From: Agelaius tricolor | Lineage: Eukaryota; Chordata; Aves; Passeriformes; Icteridae | Assembly: GCA_023055355.1 (NCBI GenBank) | Contig: JALJCS010000001.1 | Span: 83,430,881 to 83,494,880, forward strand | DNA length: 64,000 nucleotides | Direction: 5' to 3' | Part shown: piece after piece, positions 11,749 through 23,057 of the stretch | Layout of the letters: each line of letters starts with the position of its first letter | How positions within the stretch are numbered: position 1 is the first letter of the stretch | Made by a program: the position numbers and the translations under genes | The notes under the pieces: generated by a model | What the model was told of the DNA's origin: nothing | What the model saw: only the letters and a program-made list of their open reading frames with translations | Database searches by the model: none

Positions 11749-14700
11749 TGGTGTTGCCTGCACTTCTGGAAGGAGCACCAACCCAGAGCAGTGCTGGTTG
11801 AGCTAATGGGCACTCTGCACAATGAGGCACCTTGGCTGGTCAGACATCCCACACAGACGAAAAGTGAGCCAGGGCATTTCCTCTTGACATTTCACCAAGT
11901 TTGTGGTAAAATCTTGACAGTTTTACCAACTGTCCTGGGCAGTTGGAGCTATTCACATACAACATGAAGTGATAGGTTTGCTGATTGTTTTAATCGAAAC
12001 TCTTGTCCTCTCAGAGCATTACTTGGTACCAGCCACACAACTCCACCCCATCCAGTGCAATAGTTTACATTTTAAATATAGACATGGCCAGATCCAGCCA
12101 TTCTGGCTGCAGCAAGGTTGGACCAAGCAGTTCTTATCTCTGATCCCACCCTATGCTGCTCATTTCTTCTCATGGCACCAAAGGGTAGCTCTTACGGTTC
12201 TGAGGGCTTTACTGCTGGACAGGTTTCCAGAGAGGGTGAGAGATTATCCTACCTATAAAACCCCTAAGACAGGCATTGTGGACAGAAGTTGGGAAAGGAG
12301 GGAAATCTGAATTACAGCTGGACCAATGATTCTGTCACAATGCACATTGCCCAAAATCTGGAGATGTTGCCATGCTGGTGTACTTTCTACAGAAATGTTA
12401 TAGGACAATACCATCTGTCCAGGATCTGTAAAGTTCTTTATTGATTTACTGAAGTCAGTATTATTAAGTTTTCATTTTCAAGCATTTACTTAAAGTTGTA
12501 TGTACTTGTGAGTATAATATACAATGCTGTATGCTTATTAATTTTTTTCTGTTTACTACATCTAGATAAAGCATCGACCAACACTTACCAGAGCTGTTAT
12601 ATTATGTGGTGTTATTTTAGCACAAATGCTTACTGTTCAGCACCTGTATAAGATCAGCCATGACAGCTGATGGTTTAAAATTTATGATGTTTCATGTTGA
12701 CAATATGATTTCAGCTCCAAAACATACAAACTCTACTTCAGTCTTCTTGTCTTTGCACATATAATTTTGGACTCTTCTGAAAATTGTATATCTTATTGCA
12801 TCATATAACGTGGATTATATAAAACAGAGGTGACTGAAAAGTGCAGTTTCCATGCAGACTCTGCCCTGACAGATTTGCTGTCTGCTGAATCCTGCAGAGA
12901 ATCAGGGATGTGCATTACAATGCCTCATCTCCTGCAGGATGCTGTGAACTTTCAAGTTGATTTCATTGTGTAATTCCTATAGTTTTTAAAACCAGGTAAG
13001 AGCAGTAGATGACTAAGGGATAGATACAAAAAATGCAATTTATGAGCAGTGTTTTCACATGTAGGGTCATACACATTGTAAATCAGATCATTGTCTAGTT
13101 TGCTAATACATGACACAATTGTGCTGCAATGTAAAGCTAGAGCAGAGCACTTACCCCATGTGGAGTACCATTACTTAATTGAATGCATATCACGTGCCAC
13201 AAAAGCAGACATAATATATATAAGGACAAAAGTGGAATAGGATGATGTGATGAAGAAAGGCACAATGCTTTTTGCTTTGACACCAGATGATGAAGTGACT
13301 GCAATCCATATATTTCAACCCTTGTAATTCACGTATTTCATGCCAGAATGATATTTATTAATTTATCTTCAGCATTAAAGTATTAATATTATAACTTGTG
13401 AATAATAGAGTCATATGCAGAATTGTATATTTTAAATCAGTGGTGAATTTACCCCAACACTGCTGTAAAAAACCCATAGCTTCAGGGTTTAAAACCAAAA
13501 TTAGTAATGAAGTGAAGAAGTTGTTGGTGTGTTGGTGTCAGATTTGGCAGGGCAAAGCTGAGCAGTTTTGTAAATTTAATCCCTCCTCCACAAAGATTAC
13601 TTAAGATAACTATTAGTAATTTGATATTTACTATTTAATGAGCTTGGATTTAAGCAAATAATTTTTTATCTTTGTGTTTATCCTTGTGAAAGTATAAACT
13701 GATGTATTATGCAAATAGTATCATCTCTGGTAAACCCACCAGCTTCCTTCTTTCACACTGACTTGTGTGTGCGTTCCCATGTTGACACCTTCATTTTGAA
13801 TATCCTTCTAATCCCTTATTTATTGATTTATAGCTGTCTCATCAAGAAAACACTTCCTTTCAGCTTACTTAAATTCTGTTCACTACAAGACACTGGTAAA
13901 AAGCAGCCTCTTCCCAAGCAACTTTGGACTTGCTGCGCTGGGGTTCACGGCTGGCTCAAGGATTTGCTCTTAAGTACTCTCGGTATTGTGAGAGAAAATC
14001 AGGTTTAAAATAACCTTGGCCAAACCATCCCTGTGGAGTGAGCAAGCCAAGCAAATTTCCATATGATGTAAAGAAACAAGTACAGTAAAGGGGGAAAAGC
14101 GATTCTGATGAAAACGTGTATGTTCTATGGGTAGAAGTAGGAGCATTTCAGAGCCCTTGGAATCTGAGGGCTGGGATTGCTGTAAGCCATTAATTTGTGT
14201 CAGTATTTAACCCTAGGCCCACAGCCACGCAGTCACTTGTCCTAGGGGATGAAGGGAGAGAATCATAAAGGTAAAAGTGAGAAAACTCATGGGTTGAGCT
14301 AAAGACAGCTCGATAGGTAAAGCAAAAGACACTCACAAGCGAAGCAAGACAAGGGAATTAATTTGCCATTTCCTATAGGCCGGTGTTTAACCACCCCAGG
14401 AAAGCAGATTTCCATTGTGCATAATGGAAACTTGAGCAGACAAATGCCATTAATCCAAACATCCCCCTCACCTTCCTCCTACTTGTCCCACCTTTGTATG
14501 CTGAGCATGAAATTGTGTGGTGTGGGATATTCCTTGGGTCAGCTGGGGTCAGCTGTCCTGACTGGGCTCCCTCCCACTCCTTGTGCACCTCCAGCTTCCT
14601 CGCTGGTGTGGTGGGGTGAGGAGCAAAAAGGTCTTGACTCTCTATGAGCACTGCTCAGCAATAGCTAAAAAATCTCTATTATCAACACTGTTCTGGTCAC

Positions 14701-17649
14701 AAATACAAAACACAGCCTCTTAAAAGCTACTATGAAGAAAATTAACTCTCTCTCAACCAAAACCAGCTTGACTTACCAGCTCCCATCTCTGGCTGTCTTT
14801 TCGTTTTGCTTCCTGAAATCAATGCAAAAACCTTCTCATTTATGTACCTCATTGTAAACTCCTTAAAGCAGTTTTAGGAAGTGGGACAAATAGTGCAGCA
14901 GTATTAAGACAGAATAAATAGTAGTGTTTGCACCATTCTTTCTTTAGAAGCATGCACTGATTTGCCCCATGATTATTTTCTTCTTTGAAGAAGATAATAT
15001 AATAAAAATAATTTGGGCTTCTGACTTAAATACTTCTTACTCCAGAAGCTTCTGGAAAGCAGATGCAAGTGTCCATTAACCATATACACGACAGAAAGGG
15101 CTGGGTCTAAATTATTTATGTGGTGTGCTCAGTGGGAGGCAGATAAGCATGCACAGGCAGCAGTTGCTGCTGTGGCATGGCGCTGAGCTTGTCACTGGCC
15201 CTGGTGTGAAGAAATGCTGCACGGAGGGGTTTGAGACAAACCCGTGCATGGGTGTTGAGGACCGTGTTTTTGTTGTGAATGTTTTTAATTTCTCTGATCA
15301 TAGATTGTTATGTAGAGTGCAGGGAACAGAGAGCAGCTCTCACCTCTCCTTCCAATGAATAGCAAGTCACCTTATTCTGTGATGTACAAGGCAGAGTAAT
15401 TGCATCTCAAATGCGTGGTGCACTTTTGTTTAGAAGGTTAGCGCAAAATTGATTTATGAAACAATTTTCCCTGTTTCATGTCAGAGAGCCCATTTTCCGC
15501 TGAATAATTAGATGGGGGTTTCTCCTGTATGGTGACATACAGTTTTGTGAAGCAAGGGATAGTTGCTGCTTTTCATTAAATAAATCTCAGAGGAAATTTT
15601 GTCTAGTTGTTCATGAGAATTTTTTTTTCCAGTGACATTATTTCATAGATTGATCCTAGTTGATTTTGGAAGAGTAATTTTTTAAATTGTGTTTACCTAT
15701 GTTCACCATGACATGCAGTAAACAACTATCTTGTTCTACTTTAGAGGTAACTGTCACTTTTCATCTCAAAATCATAATCTTGGATCAACATATATGAGAA
15801 TACCTGTACAGTATAATTGCACATGACGTGGAAATAATTGTCTTGCTGGTCCTCAGACTATCCCCTGGGCTTGCAGTTTGGTACTGAGAACCTCAGGACA
15901 AAAATATTCTCCTGACCTGATGCCTTTATTTTATCACAGTCACCTACAAGAGGCAGGCACAGTTTATGCAAATTGATTGAAGATTTTTTTCATCCTTTAC
16001 CATAGATTTTTAGGTAATTTTTCAAACTTTGGTAGCTAAAGTTATATACATAAATTATTGCTTGTTTTTTTCTAGGTATCCATTTTAATAATGTACATAC
16101 TGAGTTGAATTCAGACGCCCAGTATACTCAATCTCCTAAATTTGAAATAGTGCTCTACCTTTTATTAGGCATTGAATTGAACTATTTTTTTTTTTTAGGA
16201 AATTATAGGGTTTCCAATGAGTTTCCTTACAATACAATTCAAATCTCATCAAGTTTAAACAAGTAAAGTTGAACATTAAATGAGCTATTTACTTTTTATA
16301 GCCTTATATTTAATCTGGGAATACAGCAAACAAAAACTTACAAAATATATTTGTTATGTTATTGGCATATTAATGCCAAATTTTTTAAAAATAGTATTTT
16401 TATGAATTTGTTAGACTAAGTGATTTTGAACATACTATAAAAGAAAGAAATCATAATAATTCATTGAATAAGCTGATGCTGTGACTTCAATTTTAAGAAG
16501 CTGTGGTGATTCTACAGATCTAAGATCATTGTTTCAAATAAGTTTCTTTGTAGATATTGTCACTTTAATTCCTCCTTTCCTTAGTGTAGACTGAAAATGC
16601 ATTTTTTTTCCAGGGAAAACAATACTCCATTCTGGATCTAATTTCTGAAGCTTTCATGTCAGTAGAAGTAATCTTGGCAGTACTTTAACACAAATGAAAC
16701 GTATTTTATCTGTGATGATTTGTTACTGTTTGTTGGGACATACCTTTAACACTTTAAGAATTTTTTTTTTGCAAGCTAAATGTTAGGATTCTTTAGAAGA
16801 GAGGAAGAGGAGAAGGGAATTTCGTTTCAGAATATTTTGAATAGTAGCACCATGGACTCTTTTCAGCTGGTTTTATAGTTATTCAATTTCTCTAATAAAA
16901 CCACTATACCACTATACATATTGGATTTAATGCCTGGAATTATATTTCTCAGTTGGTGTCATGCGTTAGGCAGAGTCTTGTATGGGAATTATGAAAAAAT
17001 GGAGATTTTCTAAACACGTGGAGATGAAGGAACTACATAAAGTCTGACGAGTATATGAAATATTAACAGAAATTCTGCTATGGATAGGAGGGCTTCTGGA
17101 AAGCCAGAACACAAGCAGAGTAATGCAGGGTCAGATCTGTAAAAGGATGGGAAGTTTAAAACTCTTCAGGCAGATGATTTCTGGCAAGTAGTCCAGAATT
17201 TAAACTTCTGTGACCTTCTACCAAACCTTAGATAGCAAAGGCAGATTAGAAATAGTACTAACTGCAGTCATAAAATTCATTCACCCAGACTGTAATCTTC
17301 CTTAAAATAGAAGTTACAGCCTTCTTGGGAGGATCATTCCTAAAGATTAACAGAGCATTCGCTACTCCTGGGGAAAAAAATGGGCCTAAAATTGGAAGGC
17401 ATCATTTTATAAAGCGGATATGGCAGGAGAGAGAGCGCGAGTTGTGGTGAAGGGATGCAAGGCCACCCTGGCATCTCAGAGGAAGCCATTAGGAGAACTT
17501 GGTGTGGGGGGAAAAATCTCTCTCATAGCATGAACATTACTGAGAAACTGGCTCGTCCCCACGCTGGCTGCCTGTGCTGAGTGCAGGCAAGACAGACTCA
17601 GAACTCTGATTATATTGATCTAAGTAATAAAAAATTTAAAAAGAATAAG
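11749..17649. other. Non-coding DNA, no gene recognised
   Basis: 11749-12310 is somewhat GC-richer flanking DNA of the LTR. The rest is AT-rich and repeat-poor. The part near 15360-15620 contains homeodomain-like TAAT cores and looks like single-copy sequence, but conservation cannot be judged from one genome. Confidence 0.5.
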
Positions 17650-17698
17650 TTTTTTTTTTGTTTTTTGTTTTTTTTTTGTTTGTTTGTTTTTTTTTTTG
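17650..17698. repeat. T-rich simple repeat with interspersed G
   Basis: Runs of T interrupted by single G residues (T9-G-T6-G-T10-G-TTT-G-TTT-G-T11 or similar). It may be the decayed tail of a minus-strand retroposed insertion, or slippage-derived. Nothing recognisable is attached to it on either side. Confidence 0.85.
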
Positions 17699-19158
17699 TA
17701 GGAGCAGAAATGAATTAGGAAACTGATTGTAGCACAGACTGGTAACTTATTGATCACTGTTCAGGGCAGCTGAAAATAGAATAAAGGGACATGAGGATGG
17801 GAAAGCCTGCAGCCACCCCACAAACAAATGGATAACCTCTGGCTAGCATATGGGGAAACTGAGATTCAGATGCATAACCCCTTGATCATGCTACATGGCA
17901 GAAATTTGATGGGAAACTTATCTCTTTGTGAAACTTGTAATTATACAAATTCTGGTACAATCTTTCATTGCAAGTTTCCCCTTGTTGTTGTCCTGAGTGG
18001 TTTGCCAGCTGTTGTACTCTGCAGTTTTTTATATGTGTTGATGTAGACAACCATGTTGATAAGTAGATGGTTGAGATCAGTATATTTGTGGTGCCATTAA
18101 GAGACCTACATTATAGCACACAGAGAATTATTTATTCATACATTGAATACCTTCCAATGGACATTTGACAATGTACATGGAAAAGAGGCTCTGTGAGATC
18201 AAAATATAAGTATAATGATTGAAATGGGAAGGTTTGGAGAAGGAAGAAAGTGTAACTTTCTCATATATTTGTTCATTAAAATGTCTATATCCCTAAGAAA
18301 TGAAACAACTGGCTGCCATGCTGCCCTCAGTCTTGGTGCTATTAATTGACTGACAGGCATTGCAGCATACTGAATTTAGTACAGGATTGAAGAAGATTGC
18401 TTGTAGATTGCTCCAGAGGATGTTCTAGATGCTATTGTGTTCTAGAATACTCTGCTGGAGGATGAGGAGTAGAATATGTACTCAACTTCAGTACACCTCA
18501 TCGGTGTGTGCTACAACCTGCATGCATTTCTGATGTTCTTTAGAAATTTACATTAAAAATGGCCCTGATTTGCTGACCTACTAACTGCAGAATTGTTCTC
18601 AAACAAAGAGGCAACTCCTGTGAGGTGGGATAGTGCTTTTCATTGTGTTAATGTTCTTACACAAGTGGTTTAGCTGTGAAAACTCCCCTCAGGAAGGTAC
18701 TAGGACATAAGCCTGAAGGTCCATCCCTTCTGATGGGCCATGACTGATAAACTATGACAGGTAAGAGGCAGCTGTCTTGTCTTAGAAAGTGTCAAAGACT
18801 CCCAGAGTAGTAGGATACCATGATCCACAGTATTATATCATACAGTGTAAAACTTCCCACCCCAGGAGAGGCACCAGGGCAATCCCAGTGAGCCTGAGCA
18901 TATTAACCCACCAGACTTTGTGTTTCATGGGTTTCCCCCATCCCAAGAGATCAGGGCTGCCCCCATCAGTTTGACCAGCAACATCAAAATTGCAACAATC
19001 AAGTCTTATTTGTGGATCCAAGGGTGGACACTATACACATTTCTGCTCTTATCTTTTTTTTTTCTTTCCTTTTCATTATACATTCTCTTAAGCATTATTT
19101 TTATGCTTTTATATTGTTGCATTTCTAACAAAAATGGCTACATTTAAAAATTGCATTC
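17699..19158. other. Non-coding DNA, no gene recognised
   Basis: Repeat-poor AT-rich sequence. Frames of 60-75 codons at 17828-19147 have no domain or codon signature. Confidence 0.5.
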
Positions 19159-19254
19159 CAAACTTTAGAATACTTTAGAAACTTTCAAAATTACGTTTCA
19201 AACTTTAGAATACTGAGGTACTCTATTGTACCTACCTCAGTATTCTAAAGTTTG
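19159..19254. repeat. 22 bp perfect inverted repeat plus a direct copy
   Basis: Arm 1 at 19199-19220 and arm 2 at 19233-19254 are exact reverse complements over 22 bp, separated by a 12 nt loop. The first 15 bases of arm 1 ('caaactttagaatac') also occur as a direct copy at 19159-19173, 40 bp upstream. Three copies of one motif, two direct and one inverted, suggest a small local duplication-inversion or the end of a non-autonomous element. Transcribed, it would form a stable hairpin, but the arms are shorter than a typical pre-miRNA stem. Confidence 0.9.
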
Positions 19255-20119
19255 CAAGTAAAAGTTTGTTATTGAACATCTTGAGAATTTTCTTGTTTCT
19301 CTTGCCCACTGCCTGGAGTAAATCAAACATCTTCCTCCTAAGCCTACCAAGCAGACCAGGGCATAACACCTTGGCTAAACTGCTGCTTCCTGCCTTTTCA
19401 TTCCTTAATAACAGCAGCCCAGTGACTGACAAATCACACAACCAGTGCATAAGTGACAATTCTTAAAATGTAATTCAACTTGACATGGGACTTAAAATAC
19501 AGTGAAAAGATTTTTATCTTTTCATATACATGAAAACAAATTTCAGCTTTGCAAGTCCTCTGGGAGGTTTTAGAAACACTATAGTAAAAGACTTGACCAC
19601 CTCTTAAAGATTTTAGACTGGTAATGGCATATAATATTCCAAAATAGATGTAATCCATCTTTTAATGATTTATGCAAAAATTATTTCCTGTTTTTTGCAA
19701 CTAAATAAGTATATGAGAAAAATCTTGATGTATTAAAAATTGATGATGAATAATAAAATGTCTTTAATGCAGTATATTTAGTAGTATCTCTTTATATTTT
19801 CTATGATGCATTAGTTTCAATGCAGGCTCAACTTGTGCTTTCAATCTCTTTCCATACCCCTAGTCTAATTATTATACAGGAGTTTAAACTGAGATTTATT
19901 CACCTTTTTTACATATGTCCTATAGCTTTCTATTCTCAGACTCACAATCTGCAGAAGGGATTGCTGCACCCTTAATAAAAGAACTTGTCCCAAAACCATT
20001 TCATTTAGTGATTTAATATACCCCATATTTTTCTAAGGTCTAGAAGAAGATTTTGAGGATATTTTGGAAGTCTCTTCATCATTCTATGGAATGGCAATCA
20101 AAAGTATCTGTAGAGACAG

Positions 20120-20283
20120 TTCTGGAGTTGTGGTGTAACTTCCCTGTTCCATCCTGAGAGATGGAACTCAAAAGCCATCTGAACATGGTTGAGGGCAAAC
20201 AGCTCTAGGTGACCCTTCATGAATGGAGGGTTGGACCACATGACCCCCAGTGGTCCCTTCCAACATTAACCATTTTATGATCC
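20120..20283 (+). mobile_element. CR1 LINE 3' end
   Basis: The plus strand carries the classic CR1 3' terminus: 'gctctaggtgaccc', 'gggttggaccacatgac', 'agtggtcccttccaac' and a final 'attttatgatcc', which resembles the degenerate terminal 8-mer repeat. It is 5'-truncated. Similarity to CR1 upstream of about 20120 is weak, so the left limit is approximate. Confidence 0.85.
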
Positions 20284-20480
20284 AAGTTTTTCTCTCTGTA
20301 TGTATTCTGTAGTGATGGCCATCACAAATAACAATATTTGATGAATAAAAATAAGGGTATTCTTGAGAGATGTATACTCAGTTAAAAGCTTTTTACTCAG
20401 TGATATCTTCATAGATTTTCAGGAAAAAAAAACAAACAGGAAAAGGTTGAAGCATCTATAGTCTATAAATATCTCTATTT

Positions 20481-20522
20481 CCATCTATCTATCTATCATC
20501 CATCTATCTATCTATCTATCTA
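20481..20522. repeat. (TCTA)n / (ATCT)n microsatellite
   Basis: About ten ATCT/TCTA tetramers with one interruption ('catcatcca') in the middle. A polymorphic locus would be expected. No gene is associated with it. Confidence 0.95.
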
Positions 20523-20687
20523 GTCTATAACTAAATACAGGCATCTTTATCTGTGGATGTCTATATCTATAGTATCTTTACAGGCTTTCATACCATGATT
20601 ACTGCTTTTTGATTAAAACAACAATATCATGCCTGACTCAGTACAACATCTTCCCTACACACACACATTTGCTTAAAATGATTGTAT

Positions 20688-21005
20688 TGTGGAGGGATAG
20701 AATGTAAGAAAATAAAGATAGTGCAGAAGGTAGTCTCACACCTGAGGAGTTGCAGCTGTGCTAATCACCAAAGATTGGGAACAGGCCTGCCCATAATAGG
20801 CCACAGCTGTGTGTAATAAGAAGATGAGTGCTACAAAAGAGTGGGTTAGGTGGGTGAGGAGAGAGATGGAGTTTGTTGGTGGTACTGTGAAGAAGGAGTC
20901 AGTGTTGTGAGGAGCTGCCTGTGAGAAATCACTGAGAAGGTATGGGAGCTTTGCAATAAGATGACAACATTGTCTCTGCTAGGAACGCTCCAAATTGCTG
21001 TATTT
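20688..21005 (+). mobile_element. Possible passerine LTR or other interspersed repeat
   Basis: The block begins TGTGGAGGG, holds 'gttgcagctgtgctaatc', a symmetrical 'ggccacagctgtgtgtaat' segment and purine-rich text, and ends near an 'aataagatg' motif that could be a poly(A) signal variant. I recall very similar text as an interspersed passerine repeat, most likely an LTR, but could not confirm termini or a target-site duplication. It could instead be unique sequence. Confidence 0.4.
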
Positions 21006-22212
21006 AGAAAATCAAACTTCTTTCTATTATTTTGTGTGTAGACTATCCTTCTCTGGTTAAAACCTGCTGCTTGTTTCCACATATACATTCAGCTGGACCA
21101 CAGTTACTTGAGTAGTGATGAAATTTAGAAGTTAAATGGTTGGGTTTTTTCTTTTTCCTGCAGGGAATAGGATTTTTAACATAGGACAGAGAACAGTTTA
21201 CAAAAGCTTTATACAAAATTTCATATATGGAAGAGTAAATTAAGGAAATCACTAATTTCTCTCCTCTTTCAATCTTTTCACTTAAATCTAGGTTTACCTA
21301 CATATAAATATATAGGACATTTTCTGTAATTGCTCTGCTAGTAGAGCTGATGACCTGTCAGATAATAGATAATAATGTACTTAACATTTAAATAATTTTT
21401 TCCTACGTATTATTAGAAAGCGTTTTACAAATACACTCCTATCAATGACCATTTTACAAACAAAGACAGGAGAGATAAATTAATTGATTTGTTATGAACT
21501 AAGCAAAGGATAAAAAACAGATTAAAACAGGACTGTAGGATAAAATTCTTATGTGCTGTACATCAACAAGAAGTTTGCTGTTCATTTTATGAAGCAACAG
21601 TTTTATCCTGACTGTCCAACCTTCTCCTCTATTGTACAGCCTGGGACTGGTTGCCTTTACCTACACTTGAGATGATTGACCTGATGCAGGGAGTTAAAAA
21701 TTCAAAACAAAGTATTATTTTTGGGTTTTATGGCCTGCTTTGCTCATGGATGAGATGTCTCTCACTTCAGCTATCTGCAATTACAAATTTAAGCTTGAGC
21801 TAGTTTTCTGAGTTTCTTATTTTCCTGACAGCGAGGAAAAGATGCAACTCTAGAGTATGCTTCTTTCCAACTATTTGAAGACAAACTTGAATTATCAGTT
21901 TAAGTTGGTCCTGCTGTCAGAAGAAACAGTCTTGGAGTCTTCCCCCTTCTTCATGTGTTCATCATGAAGTGTGAGATGCACCATGTGGTGAGTGGATCTG
22001 AGCTAAAACTAACCTTGGGTGAAAATGGCTGGTTTTCAGCCAGATCAGCTCCCTGAACGATTTACCATATATTCATACAAATGTTGGTATCAGCACAAGA
22101 CAAATCTGTGCAGGACTGGGAATAGGGCATGTGAGTAAAAGCAGTGCAGGCCTGCTTTCTTTCCCTGGTAGCCTGAGGTTAAGAATGTACTCAATGCCAG
22201 TCTTAGCCACTA
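21006..22212. other. Non-coding DNA, no gene recognised
   Basis: AT-rich sequence between two retroelement remnants. I see no frame, RNA gene or repeat that can be supported. Confidence 0.5.
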
Positions 22213-22507
22213 TGCTGGTTTTGACTGGGGCTGTGTTTTGGGTTTGTGAGCAAAATGGTGCTGATAATTCAGGGGTGGTAGTTTTACTGATGAGCAGCAC
22301 TTACACAGACTCTAGACTCTTCTGCTTCTCACCCCACCCACCAGAGAGTTTACAAAACTGGGGTGCACACAGAATTGGAAGGGGACATGATGGGGACAGA
22401 TGACCCCAACTGACCAATGGAACATCCCACAGCATCCCGCCATCCTCCTTGGTGGGGGTTGAGCAGCTGGGTGGGGCTGAGCTGACTGCTGGGGTTAAAA
22501 CATGACA
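22213..22507 (+). mobile_element. ERVL-type LTR with two internal deletions
   Basis: It starts TGCTGGTTTTG and ends '...ggggttaaaacatgaca', the two termini of a common avian ERVL LTR. Inside, 'ctgtgttttgggtttgtg', 'gagcagcacttacacag' and 'gatgaccccaactgacca' follow in family order. Compared with the full-length LTR as I remember it, a short 5' piece is missing at the 'tggggctg' junction (about 22225-22235). The TATA/R/U5 central part is missing after about 22430, so this copy lacks a promoter and poly(A) signal. The 3' end 'gggtggggctgagctgactg' is intact. Confidence 0.8.
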
Positions 22508-22624
22508 CCACCTACCATATTAGTGATTAATCTCACCTAGAGTTTATGTGCAATCACTGCTACCTGGCATTAACCTTATCAGATAAAGTTTAGTGTGATA
22601 TCAGTTCAACAGATTTTTAAAACT

Positions 22625-23057
22625 CCACCTTGTGGCATTCACATTCTCTGAAAAAATTCCTTTGCCCAGGATTTTTCTCCTAGGAAGCTGAGAAGCCTCA
22701 GAGAAAAGGAAAACAATTCTTACCTCATTTGCTTCTCCTGTTGTGCTCATGTGTGGAATGTGTTTGGAGATTGTTTACCCACAAGTGATTGTTTGACTGG
22801 TCTCTGATGTCAGTTGATTTGACTCATTGGCCAACTGGGGCCAAGCTGTGTCGAGACTCTGGAAGAGTCAAGAGTTTTCATTATTATCTTTTTAGTATTG
22901 AGTAAGTGAGAAATCCTTTCTGTATTATTTAGTATAGTATGGTATTTTTAAATATAATGTAGTATTATAAAGTAATAAATTAGCCTTCTGAGAACATGGA
23001 GTCAGAGGCATCCTTCCTGCCTTTGTTGGGCCACTCCCAGTGAATACAATACCACTT
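22625..23057 (+). mobile_element. Solo LTR (passerine ERV) with near-matching 6 bp flanks
   Basis: The LTR proper is about 22631-23051 (421 bp), starting TGTGGCATTC. The flanks 'ccacct' (22625-22630) and 'ccactt' (23052-23057) agree at 5 of 6 bases, consistent with an ERVK-like 6 bp target-site duplication. The central text ('cccaggatttttctcc', 'gaagctgagaagcctcaga', 'ttgtgctcatgtgtggaatg') and the poly(A) region 'agtaataaattagcc' near 22975 match a passerine LTR I know from memory. The right terminus is uncertain by a few bases because a CA end can also be placed at about 23053. No internal proviral sequence is adjacent. Confidence 0.8.

Noticed and set aside
20640..20670. Short CA-repeat tract ('cacacacaca')
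   Set aside because: Only about five dinucleotides, too short to list as a microsatellite.
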